Source: Heliopora coerulea
Lineage: Eukaryota > Cnidaria > Anthozoa > Scleralcyonacea > Helioporidae
Assembly (NCBI GenBank): GCA_030142905.1
Contig: JASJOG010000064.1
Span: forward strand, 248,001 to 312,000
Reading direction: 5' to 3'
Length of the DNA stretch: 64,000 nt
The position numbers were made by a program, and so were the translations under genes. Below, piece by piece: positions 11,942 through 22,356 of the stretch; the stretch's first letter is position 1; each line of letters starts with the position of its first letter. The notes below the pieces were generated by a model that saw nothing but the letters and a program-made list of their open reading frames with translations, did no database searches and was not told where the DNA came from.

Positions 11942-12042
11942 GGTTATATACTTTAACCTCGGTGTTTAAGCGATATGTCAACCTTCGGGCTTCGCCCTCA
12001 GGTTCATATATCGTTTAAACACCGAGGTTACGGTATATAACC
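11942..12042. repeat. Foldback repeat
   Basis: GGTTATATAC...ACCTCGGTGTTTAA on the left is the reverse complement of TTAAACACCGAGGT...GTATATAACC on the right. A small inner hairpin (CCTTCGGGC/GCCCTCAGG) sits in the loop. Confidence 0.7.
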
Positions 12043-12199
12043 TTTACTTAAAATGTGTATTTTTGAAGTGTACTTGGTGTTCGTTTTTTTTTTTAAAAAT
12101 TAGAAGGAAGATAAAGAGTGGCGCAGGGAATATCACAGTGGAATACCTGTAGTTGGGGGAATATTGAAGGGGAATATTAGAGGGGAATATAAATTCATT

Positions 12200-12374
12200 A
12201 AAGTATAAAATAAAACATATTCCGAAAAATAGACATCTTGGAAAACTCAAGATATGAATCAAAACAAGACGAGTATATGAGTATTTGACTCATCTCTTGA
12301 GTTTTCAAAGATGTCTCTATTTTTCGGAATGTGTTTTATTTTATACTTTTTGAAGTTGTCGGCTGGTTGTGGTG
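12200..12374 (+). mobile_element. GTCGGCTGGT foldback retroposon, copy A (inverted dimer)
   Basis: The element is flanked by the exact 12-bp direct repeat TATAAATTCATT (12188-12199 and 12375-12386). Inside are a left arm starting AAGTATAAAATAAAAC, a centre with ACAAGACGAG, and a right arm that reverses the left one (CTTGAGTTTTCAAAGATG). A one-sided tail, GAAGTTGTCGGCTGGTTGTG, follows that the left arm does not mirror. Only one end carries the tail and the target duplication is long, so this is not a classic DNA-transposon MITE. Confidence 0.75.
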
Positions 12375-12540
12375 TATAAATTCATTGTTATACCATTGTC
12401 ATCCTTCATTGTTTATGGCTTCGTATTCCCCATTTGCTGATAGAAAGTGCCACCAGCTTTTTAGGCAGTTAATTGACAGGGGATATTGAATATATTCCCC
12501 CAAAAGAACGAAGGAAACCGAGCCTTGTGGAATATAAGTC

Positions 12541-13647
12541 AGTTGATAAGAATTATAGAACAAACTGACTTTTGTCTAAAATTGTGCGATAATGAAACAC
12601 TTTGTTCTGACTGCGACCAAATTTTATTCTGAAAACTCATTAGTTTCTGGACTGAAGACAACGGTTTAATCTGTTAAATTTACAGCTAAATTGAGTACTT
12701 TAAGAGAACAGCTTGACTTTTCACTAAAATTGTCCCATATTGAAACCTCTTGTTCTCGTGATTGGGACGACATTTTGGCGTAAAAAGTCATCAGTTTGTA
12801 GACCAATATCAGTATTTTAATATGATAAACTTTCGGCTTAATTATTTGGGTATTTTTAGAGAACAACTTGATTTTTGTGTAATGTTATCAGATATTAGAA
12901 CCCCTTAAGTGATTACCAGCCGACAATTTAAGGAAATAGAGCAAGAAACAAACTCCGAAAAACATCTTGAAGACTAAAGATTTACATTCGTCTTGTTTTC
13001 ACTTAAATCTTAGGTCTTCAAGATGTATTTCGGAGTTTGTTTCTTGCTCTATTTAGAACCTCTTGTTCTCGTGATTTCGACGACATTTTAGTGTGAAAAT
13101 TTATCAGTTAGTAGACCAAAGTAAGTCTTTTAATCTGATAAATTTTTGCTTAAATTAGTTGAGTAGTTTTAGGAAACAACTTGATTTTTGTGTAAAGCTC
13201 TCAGATATTTGAACCCTTTGTTCTCCTGATTTCAACGTTTTGCAGCGAAAATTTATCTTTTTGTAGATCAGCCTTTAAATCTGATAAATTTTTGGTGAAA
13301 TTGGTTGAGCACTTCTAGAGAGCAACTTGGCTTTTTTGTAAAGTTCTCCGATATTAGAACCCTTTGTTCTCGTGATTTGGATGACTTTTCGGCGTGAAAA
13401 TTCATCCATTTATAGCCCACGGTTAATGTTATAATTTGACGAATTTTTGGTTAAATTAGTTGAGTAGTTTTAGAGAACAACTTGATTTTTGTGTAAAGTT
13501 CTCAGATATTATAACACTGTGTTTTTGTGATTTGGATGACCTTTTGGCTTGAAAATTCATCAGTTTATAGCCCAAGGCTAATGTTTTAATTTCATTAAAT
13601 TTTGGCTAAATTCACAGAGTAGTTTTAGAGAACAACTTGATTTTTGT
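12541..13647. repeat. ~160-bp tandem repeat, left block
   Basis: About six diverged units share TTGTTCTCGTGATTTGGACG, GTGAAAATTCATCAG, TTTTAATATGATAAA and AGAGAACAACTTGATTTTTG, spaced about 140-160 bp. One unit is interrupted by the foldback element at 12903-13052. The same unit resumes at 17177 after the 168-bp satellite, so the two blocks were once one array. Confidence 0.8.
12903..13052 (-). mobile_element. GTCGGCTGGT foldback retroposon, copy C (inverted dimer)
   Basis: Inserted into a tandem-repeat unit, with 8-bp direct repeats TTAGAACC at 12895-12902 and 13053-13060. Because the interrupted unit is known from its neighbours, the borders are unusually secure. The tail in reverse (ACCAGCCGACAATTTAAG) is on the left. 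Arms AACTCCGAAAAACATCTTG and CAAGATGTATTTCGGAGTT pair around a loop with CGTCTTGTTTTC. Confidence 0.75.
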
Positions 13648-13650
13648 GCC

Positions 13651-16600
13651 ACTAACCTTTGGTTTTTCACGATTTTTCGACCAATTTCCAACTTTCGAAA
13701 TAGGCGCAAAATATGAAAGTTTGTTGCATAGAACCTAGTTTTGCCGTGATTTGAGTGGTTTTTGAGGTAAATTACGTTGAATACATTACGTCGAAAAATT
13801 TGACCAAAACTTAAAGGGGTTAACCTTTGGTTTTTGACGATTTTTCGACCAATTTTCAACTTTCGAAATAAGAGCAGAATGTGAAAGTTTATAGCATAGA
13901 AAGTAGTTTTGCAGTGATTGGAGTGGTTTTTGAGCGAAATTACGTTGAAAATTTAAGGTGAAAAAATTTGACCAAAATGTAAAGGGGTTAATCTTTGGTT
14001 TTTGACTAGTTTTCGACCAATTTTCAACTTTCGAAATAAGAGCAGAATGTGAAAGTTTATTGCATAGAAAGTAGTTTTGCAGTGATTGGAGTGGTTTTTG
14101 AGCGAAATTACGTTGAAAATTTTATGTGGAAAAATTTGACGAAAAAGTAAAGGGGTTAACCTTTGGTTTTTGACTAGTTTTCGACCAATTTTCAACTTTC
14201 GAAATAAGAGCAGAATGTGAAAGTTTATTGCATAGAAAGTAGTTTTGCAGTGATTTGAGTGGTTTTTGAGCGAAATTACGTTGAAAATTTAAGGTGAAAA
14301 AATTTGACCAAAATGTAAAGGGGTTAACCTTTGGTTTTTGACTATTTTTCGACCAATTTTCAACTTTCGAAATAAGAGCAGAATGTGAACGTTCATTGCA
14401 TAGAAAGTAGTTTTGCAGTGATTGGAGTGGTTTTTGAGCGAAATTACGTTGAAAATTTGAGATGGAAAAATTTGACGAAAAAGTAAAGAGGTTAACCTTT
14501 GGTTTTTGACGATTTTTCGACCAATTTTCAACTTTCGAAATAAGAGCAGAATGTGAAAGTTTATTGCATAGAAAGTAGTTTTGCAGTGATTGGATTGGTT
14601 TTTGAACGAAATTACGTTGAAAATTTGAGGTGGAAAAATTTGACCAAAATGTAAAGGGGTTAACCTTTGGTTTTTGACTAGTTTTCGACCAATTTTCAAC
14701 TTTCGAAATAAGGTGAGAATGTGAAAGTTTATTGCATAGAAAGTAGTTTTGCAGTGATTTGAGTGGTTTTCCAACGAAATTACGTTGAAAATTTTATGTG
14801 GAAAAATTTGACGAAAAAGTAAAGGGGTTAACCTTCGGTTTTTGACGATTTTTCGACCAATTTTCAACTTTCGAAATAAGAGCAGAATGTGAAAGTTTAT
14901 TGCATAGAAAGTAGTTTTGCAGTGATTGGAGTGGTTTTTGAACGAAATTACGTTGAAAATTTGAGGTGGAAAAATTTGACCAAAATGTAAAGGGGTTAAC
15001 CTTTGGTTTTTGACTAGTTTTCGACCAATTTTCAACTTTCGAAATAAGGTAAAAATATGAAAGTTTATTGCATAGAAGCTAGTTTTGCAGTGATTGGAGT
15101 GGTTTTTGAGCGAAATTACGTTGAAAATTTGAGGTGGAAAAATTTGACCAAAATGTAAAGGGGTTAACCTTTGGTTTTTGACTAGTTTTCGATCAATTTT
15201 CAACTTTCGAAATAAGGTGAGAATGTGAAAGTTTATTGCATAGAAAGTAGTTTTGCAGTGATTTGAGTGGTTTTCCAACGAAATTACGTTGAAAATTTTA
15301 TGTGGAAAAATTTGACGAAAAAGTAAAGGGGTTAACCTTCGGTTTTTGACGATTTTTCGACCAATTTTCAACTTTCGAAATAAGAGCAGAATGTGAAAGT
15401 TTATTGCATAGAAAGTAGTTTTGCAGTGATTGGAGTGGTTTTTGAACGAAATTACGTTGAAAATTTGAGGTGGAAAAATTTGACCAAAATGTAAAGGGGT
15501 TAACCTTTGGTTTTTGACTAGTTTTCGACCAATTTTCAACTTTCGAAATAAGGTGAGAATGTGAAAGTTTATTGCATAGAAAGTAGTTTTGCAGTGATTT
15601 GAGTGGTTTTCCAACGAAATTACGTTGAAAATTTTATGTGGAAAAATTTGACGAAAAAGTAAAGGGGTTAACCTTCGGTTTTTGACGATTTTTCGACCAA
15701 TTTTCAACTTTCGAAATAAGAGCAGAATGTGAAAGTTTATTGCATAGAAAGTAGTTTTGCAGTGATTGGAGTGGTTTTTGAACGAAATTACGTTGAAAAT
15801 TTGAGGTGGAAAAATTGGACCAAAATGTAAAGGGGTTAACCTTTGGTTTTTGACTAGTTTTCGACCAATTTTCAACTTTCGAAATAAGAGCAGAATGTGA
15901 AAGTTTATTGCATAGAAGCTAGTTTTGCCGTGATTGGAGTGGTTTTTGAGCGAAATTACGTTGAAAATTTGAAGTGGAAAAATTTGACGAAAAAGTAAAG
16001 GAGTTAACCTTTGGTTTTTGACGATTTTTCGACCAATTTGCAACTTTCGAAATAAGGTGAGAATGTGAAAGTTTATTGCATAGGAGCTAGTTTTGCCGTG
16101 ATTTGAGTGGTTTTTGAGCGAAATTACATTGAATATTTAGGTCGAAAACTTGACGAAATAGTAAAGGGGTTAACCTTCGGTTTTTGACTATATTTCGACC
16201 AATTTGTAACTTTCGAAATAAGGTAAAAATATGAAAGTTTATTGCATAGAAGCTAGTTTTGCAGTGATTGGAGTGGTTTTTGAGCGAAATTACGTTGAAA
16301 ATTTGAGGTGGAAAAATTTGACCAAAATGTAAAGGGGTTAACCTTTGGTTTTTGACTAGTTTTCGATCAATTTTCAACTTTCGAAATAAGGTGAGAATGT
16401 GAAAGTTTATTGCATAGAAAGTAGTTTTGCAGTGATTGGAGTGGTTTTCCAACGAAATTACGTTGAAAATTTTATGTGGAAAAATTTGACGAAAAAGTAA
16501 AGGGGTTAACCTTCGGTTTTTGACGATTTTTCGACCAATTTTCAACTTTCGAAATAAGAGCAGAATGTGAAAGTTTATTGCATAGAAAGTAATTTTGCAG

Positions 16601-17176
16601 TGATTGGAGTGGTTTTTGAACGAAATTACGTTGAAAATTTGAGGTGGAAAAATTGGACCAAAATGTAAAGGGGTTAACCTTTGGTTTTTGACTAGTTTTC
16701 GACCAATTTTCAACTTTCGAAATAAGAGCAGAATGTGAAAGTTTATTGCATAGAAAGTAGTTTTGCAGTGATTGGAGTGGTTTTTGAGCGAAATTACGTT
16801 GAAAATTTGAGGTGGAAAAATTTGACCAAAATGTAAAGGGGTTAACCTTTGGTTTTTGACTAGTTTTCGACCAATTTTCAACTTTCGAAATAAGAGCAGA
16901 ATGTGAAAGTTTATTGCATTGAAAGTAGTTTTGCCGTGATTGGAGTGGTTTTTGAGCGAAATTACGTTGAGAATTTGAGGTGGAAAAATTTGACGAAAAA
17001 GTAAAGGGGTTAACCTTTGGTTTTTGACTATTTTTCGACCAATTTTCAACTTTCGAAATAAGGTGAGAATGTGAAAGTTTATTGCATTGAAAGTAGTTTT
17101 GCCGTGATTTGAGTGGTTTTTGAGCGAAATTACGTTGAATATTTAGGTCGAAAATTTGACGAAAAAGTAAAGGGGC
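13651..17176. repeat. 168-bp satellite array, about 21 copies
   Basis: Each unit holds GGGGTTAACCTTTGG, TTCGACCAATTTTCAAC, TTTCGAAATAAG, GTTTATTGCATAGAAAG, AGTTTTGCAGTGATTGG and GCGAAATTACGTTGAAAA, recurring every 168 bp. Variant marks (GAGCAG, GTGAGA or GTAAAAATATG after AAATAAG; CCAACG, GAACG or GAGCG; CTTCGG or CTTTGG) alternate in a regular order, giving two- and three-unit higher-order repeats. Since 168 is 3 x 56, a stop-free unit makes long minus-strand open frames (up to 584 codons at 14289-16043); these are not taken as genes. The array sits inside the ~160-bp repeat array. Confidence 0.92.
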
Positions 17177-17460
17177 CAAAGTTCTCAGTCATCAGAACTC
17201 CTTATTCTATTGATTCGAAAATTTCATCGTGAAAATTCATCAACTTGTTGACTAGAGTAAGTCTTTTAATATGATAAACTTTTGGCTAAATTAGTTAAGT
17301 ACTTTTAAGAACAACTTGACTTCTGTGTAAACTTGTCAGATATTAGAACTTCCCGTTTTCGTGATTTGAACGATATTTTGGTGTGAAAATTGATGAGCAT
17401 TTAGCTCGAAATCAGTGTTTTAATATAACTTTGATTATTGGTTTAATTAGGAACTGCTAT
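17177..17460. repeat. ~160-bp tandem repeat, right block
   Basis: Two units like those at 12541-13647 (AAGTTCTCAG, GTGAAAATTCATCAAC, TAATATGATAAACTTTTGGC, AAGAACAACTTGACTTCTG). They resume immediately after the 168-bp array. Confidence 0.75.
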
Positions 17461-18130
17461 TATATTACCCAGTCCCCTCCGAAGAATCTCCACTTGAAAG
17501 AGTGTTTTATAGATAAACGCTTATGAATGACAGGAAACCAGCTCGATTGTTACATAATATAGAAATTTGATGAAACACCCTTGTTGTCACATAACATGGA
17601 GTTGTGCTCGCCTTAGTCGGGTTTAACGTATCAGAGGCATGTATTTTCAAAAATTTGACCAGATACACTCTCTTCGCAAAGCTAATCAAATGTTGTAAGT
17701 AAACAATACCTTATGAGTTCAGGAAGCCCGTTGAGCCGACAGCAGGTTGAAAGAAAGCGCAACCACTGAGGTTAGAATAAGGCGGACAATTTTTTTAAAC
17801 CATGTTTGGACTGGTTGTTCGTGAACGGCCATCCCTGATATTATGGACTTTTGGCTAAACATTCAGGTTGACTGGCTTACACTAATCGACCACCTACTTG
17901 ATACGTCTTTCTCACTCCGACTCTTTTCCTTCCTTTTTTCTTTCGTTCGTTTGTCAACTTAATGGCTGACGATTATTCTGTCAGTTTGTCGGCCTTATGG
18001 CATCTGATACTCACCTGCTGCAGTTAGTCATCCTACACATCAGTATATTTGGGTCAGTTGTTGTTAATGACATTTGCCTTGTAAATAATAGCTTACTGTC
18101 GAGATAATTAATTAGCAATGCGTTCTGTCG
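17461..18130. other. Intergenic DNA, nothing recognised
   Basis: No gene, RNA or clear repeat structure was seen. The minus-strand frame at 17507-17689 lacks domain features. Confidence 0.4.
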
Positions 18131-18179
18131 TGTTAATACCTGAGGTATAGGACTTCTAACTTCCGTTGTCTACACCACA

Positions 18180-18363
18180 CTGTATATATAGACCTTGTCT
18201 TGTTTTGTAAATCATTGTCTGATGATAACTTTGTAATAAAGTCGAAATATTGCAGTCTCATATACTCGTCTTGTTTTGACCCATATCTTGAGTTTTCAAA
18301 GATGTCTCTATTTTTCGAAATGTTTTATTTTATACTTTTTGAAGTTGTCGGCTGGTCGTGGGT
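18180..18363 (+). mobile_element. GTCGGCTGGT retroposon, copy B, non-inverted, with hammerhead-like core
   Basis: The 3' half matches copy A almost base for base (TCTTGAGTTTTCAAAGATG, then CTATTTTTCG, then the tail GAAGTTGTCGGCTGGTCGTG), but there is no inverted left arm. Upstream lies CTGATGA (18219-18225), a small hairpin ACTTTGTAATAAAGT and GAAA (18244-18247), the order of conserved boxes in a hammerhead ribozyme. A similar GTAAAGTCGAAATATT box precedes a diverged relative near 54414. B may show the parental, uninverted arrangement. Confidence 0.6.
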
Positions 18364-18504
18364 TTTTTCTTCAGGGACTGTAATACATATTCCCGAAAAT
18401 ATTATGACGATCCAGCTACAGTTTGCTACTGATGTTAAGGTTCATGTTAGGTATATCAACGTACCACTATACTTTAACTCAGGATAGTAATATACATATA
18501 TTCC

Positions 18505-18822
18505 AAGGCGAAGTAAAAATAAGATAGCTCAGCAAAATACACGGAATACAGGCATTGTGAAGGTTTTATTGAATCTTACGTTTCGTTGCAACATCATCAG
18601 AGAATCATAGGTTATGTTAGATAAGCGATATATTTATATTATATTACAAAGGTGATATTAACATGATATATAATATAAATACTGTAAATATATCGCTTAT
18701 GTAACATAACCTATCATTCTCTGATGTTGCACGAAGCAACGAAACGTAAGATTTAATAAAACCTTCACAATGCCAATTGTAAGTGTATTTTGCTGGGCTA
18801 CCTTCTTTTTACTTCGCTTTCC
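18505..18822. mobile_element. Foldback element with hammerhead-like motifs in both arms
   Basis: Left arm (GGCGAAGTAAAAA, AGCAAAATACAC, GGCATTGTGAAGG, AATCTTACGTTTCG) pairs over about 130 bp with the right arm (CGAAACGTAAGATT, CCTTCACAATGCC, GTGTATTTTGCT, TTTTTACTTCGC). Each arm reads, outward from the centre, CTGATG...CGAAACGTAAG (left on -, 18580-18600; right on +, 18721-18745). These are hammerhead-type core boxes, also seen at the 3' end of the Penelope-like element in this window. The arms differ by small indels, so it is not fresh. Confidence 0.7.
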
Positions 18823-19837
18823 ATTTCCGCTTGGCTCATCAATCGCCGACATATATTCCTACATACACAAATTCTTAACGCCGCTGTACATATCCGGAGG
18901 ACTGATAGTGAGATCAAAATAGAGAACCTTTTAAAGATGTTTCATACCTATTGATTTCAAGGAAAACTGGGAAACATTTACGGAAACACTGTGAACAGCA
19001 GCGTTCTTCTACACCCAAAACGTACGATACTGAACCAAACTTCTCGTGAAGCAAAGGTTTTGTATTTTGTCAATGACATCTTTGCAACCTCCGAAGCAAC
19101 AGTTTCGCATGAGGGAAAATAAGGGAACGCTGTGCGTACAATGCTTTAAGAATGACGTTTCTGCGCCATTGTTTGCAACTTTTGTCAAGCCTTTAACGTG
19201 TTTGTCTATACACAAATACGCCTACATGCATATCTACTTATGACCGCTACATATTTGACATACATATTACATTTAAAGCTCACTAAGAACTTTATTTAAA
19301 ATTATGAAAGCCCCGATCCATAGCACCCCAGATAAGAGATTACAAAACGACTAATTCATGGGTGGTCATAGATATACTATGTATGAACGACTACCAAGTG
19401 GTTTAATCAAAATTAAATAGAGCTTTTTAATCTCGCTGTGTCCTGGATGATAGATTCCTGGCACGGGGAAGCTTGCTTTTCTTGTTACTTTCAGAGGTGT
19501 TGTTGGTGTTTCGTGGCTTCAGTGGTGAACGATCGTTGGGTACCACCAGGGCAACTGTCTTTGCTTTTGGTACATTAACATCCTAAATAAGAGTCGATCA
19601 TACTTAGAAATATGAGATCTGATTGCATACCTATATATCTGGATATCTGTATAACTACGCAAGTACACTTATATCGAGGTGTATATATCTATATATCTTT
19701 ATAACAAATACAAAATTGCTCGAGTGTCTGTGCTGTGACAGCAACATGAATGGCGTCATTTCAACTGGAAAAATGGATAGTGAAAACACGGTGCGTAGCC
19801 GAGCAAACTTTTACATCTATATTTATCTATCTACATA
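18823..19837. other. Intergenic DNA, nothing recognised
   Basis: Short open frames on both strands (19009-19243) overlap each other and show no domain. No RNA gene was found. Confidence 0.4.
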
Positions 19838-20049
19838 TATATGTGTATGTGTGTGCGTCTGTGTGTGCGTCTGTGTGCGCGTGTGTGTGTGTGTGTATAT
19901 GTGTGTATGTGTGTGTGTGTGTGTGTGTGTATGTGTGTGTGTATGTGTGTGTGTGTGTATGTGTGTGTGTGTATGTGTGTGTGAATGTGTGTGTGAATGT
20001 GTGTGTGTGTGTGTGTGTGAATGTGTGTGTGAATGTGTGTGTGTATGTA

Positions 20050-20085
<36 letters not shown>

Positions 20086-20215
20086 TGTGTGTGAATGTGT
20101 GTGTGAATGTGTGTGTGAATGTGTGTGTGAATGTGTGTGTGAATGTGTGTGTGAATGTGTGTGTGTATGTGTGTGTGTATGTGTGTGTGAATGTGTGTGT
20201 CTATCTGTGTGCGCA
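19838..20215. repeat. (GT)n microsatellite with a 10-bp GTGTGTGAAT higher unit
   Basis: Almost pure GT from 19838. From about 19977, and mainly between 20080 and 20195, the unit becomes GTGTGTGAAT in tandem. Reading frames of Cys-Val or His-Thr through it are artefacts. Confidence 0.95.
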
Positions 20216-20446
20216 CATATATTTTCATATTCGGTAAAGTAATGGACTTTGTTGGAAATATTCTGGTATCCCACTGCCCCCATCAATATAGACTCATTTA
20301 ATAAATGTGTGTAATTTTCCGTGTTTGACGTCACAAGTTTTTTTGGAATTCTTATGAATGCTTTTTGAATTTAGTGGTGTCAAACGCCTAAAGTTATGCA
20401 AATTCGATTTATTAAATGGGGATCCCGCAGTCTGTTCATTTCCAAG

Positions 20447-20610
20447 ACCAATAAAGGTGGATTCCTATTTGGTGTAAAATGTCGCGCGCGCGACTTTTTC
20501 CTTTTGTCTAAGGAGCTCCGTGGTGGAACCAAGTAGAAAAGTATTCGTTTTAACAATATAGCAGTCAGGCGAGCAACATTTTGCACCAAGTAGAAATCCA
20601 CCTTTAGGAG
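20447..20610. repeat. Foldback repeat
   Basis: AAAGGTGGATTCCTATTTGG, then TGTAAAATGT, on the left pairs with ACATTTTGCA and CCAAGTAGAAATCCACCTTT on the right. The loop holds a GCGCGCGCGAC run. Confidence 0.65.
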
Positions 20611-22356
20611 CTCTAGAATGAAGCCAAGAGCAAATCTATTTAATCTTAACAACACAATCGCCCTCGATATTTTTTACCAAGTGGAAAGCTGAACAAGAGC
20701 TGCAATCATGTATGTTAGGCTGAACCAAAAAAAAAACAAACCTGAACTGCTAAACCAGATTTTAGTTTCCTAATTTCGTCCTGTATATTTATTCATAAAG
20801 TTACTATGTTATTTAATCTCGATAACCGAAACTTTTAAGGAAAACTCAAAAAAGTTCGGTCTGGCGATAAATCATGCTGAAATTGATATTTTTGCTAACT
20901 TGCACGTTTTTTTGGGGTAGAATACTCAATAAAACATTGCAGCCATTCCTTGTAAGCCACCTATGGCTCGGAAAACAAAATCCATTCCACATGGTTATAC
21001 CTGGGCAGGATTCTACCCAACGAAGAGTGTTGGCTAAAATCATCGGACAGTCATCCCTACCCAAAATAAAAGGGCAATCGTGGTGCTATTGAAGGTAAAT
21101 TTGTGAAGTTATTAAAAGTTAGGTCAGGTTGGACGTGGCTAGTGTGAGGAAAACTCAGCCTATGATTCCTAAACTCACATTGCATTGTAAAAGTTCAAGA
21201 CTTAAAAAGTAAGTCCATGACAGGAACATCTTAACTCTTTTGTCATCTGCCTTTTGGGAGTATGTTGTCAAGATTTTTTGTTTCATACGTTTTTGTGGAT
21301 ACTTCTTACTCTTGTGCAATTTGTTAAAAAAACAGAAGAGTGCATTGGTGGGGAGTTTTTCAAAGACCTGATTTTGACAGCCCTCAAAAAACTAACTTGT
21401 ACACACTTCTTTCAAATTGGATATTAAACTATGCTATCATATGTACAAATACCGCAAGTTCTCCGCAAAACCCATCTTAACCTCAATCCTACCTCCAATG
21501 AATCGCTACACTTTGGAAGGAACATTTGACTTTCATCTTAAATTTTAGTATTTACACTACGACGTCAGGTTAGGCTGCTTTCAAGGACTTCAATCGAAGA
21601 TACGTTTAGTGGCATTGTGTCAACGTGATCAGATCAGATATGCATGGGATGTTCCGATCTGCTTTCGTGACTTTGATGCACTCCGTAAATTGAAATCAGA
21701 TGGAGTATGGAAATCAAATTAAAATGTTCTTGAGAACACAAATAAGTTCTTGAAAGCAAATAAGTTGTTGAATACAATAAATAGTAAAAAGGCTTCGTAG
21801 GAAACTAGCGGACGTAGACATCTCAACAACAGGGTGGAAATAACGAGCTAGAAATGACAAATGACCAGCAAATAAATATAACTAAAACACAATTAGAAAT
21901 TTTTATGCGCTAACAGCCTTCTCGAGCAAACATTTTCAAATTTATCGGGTGAAATTTGGACCCGTTTAGCCAGAGATAAACCTTTGTAATTCAATTCCTA
22001 TACAGTCTTTTTACCCATGCTGAGTGCAAATACAAGTTAATAAATACAAAGATGTTATGTAGTTATATAAAATTATGCTTATTAATAATCAATAAATAGA
22101 TCATGTTTATATATGTGATCCATATGAGTTTCTTTATAAACTTAAACGTTACGTGCTAAACATTAATTTGCTTCATAAAGGCAACCATTATCTAAGCGTA
22201 AAACGTAGTTACAAAATATTATATATTAGCTAAGTATCCTATAATCCATGAGTGGGTTAGGTAACCTTTTTTCAAGCCAAGCCTTCACATTTTTCTTCAG
22301 TTCTGATTCCTCTTGGTTCAAATGTACTTCAAAGGCTCGACAGTGTTAATGATAGA
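20611..22356. other. Intergenic DNA 3' of KIF11
   Basis: No exon-like sequence was found. No strong minus-strand AATAAA is visible within 300 bp beyond the KIF11 stop, so the 3' UTR end is unknown. Opposed small frames at 20846-21092 are shadows of each other. Confidence 0.4.

Noticed and set aside
14289..17179. Long minus-strand open frames of 584, 320 and 235 codons
   Set aside because: They lie wholly in the 168-bp satellite. The period is a multiple of three, so any stop-free frame of one unit stays open through the array; two overlapping frames are open at once, which argues against coding.
19623..20334. Cys-Val and His-Thr repeat open frames up to 204 codons
   Set aside because: Produced by the GT/CA microsatellite in all frames.
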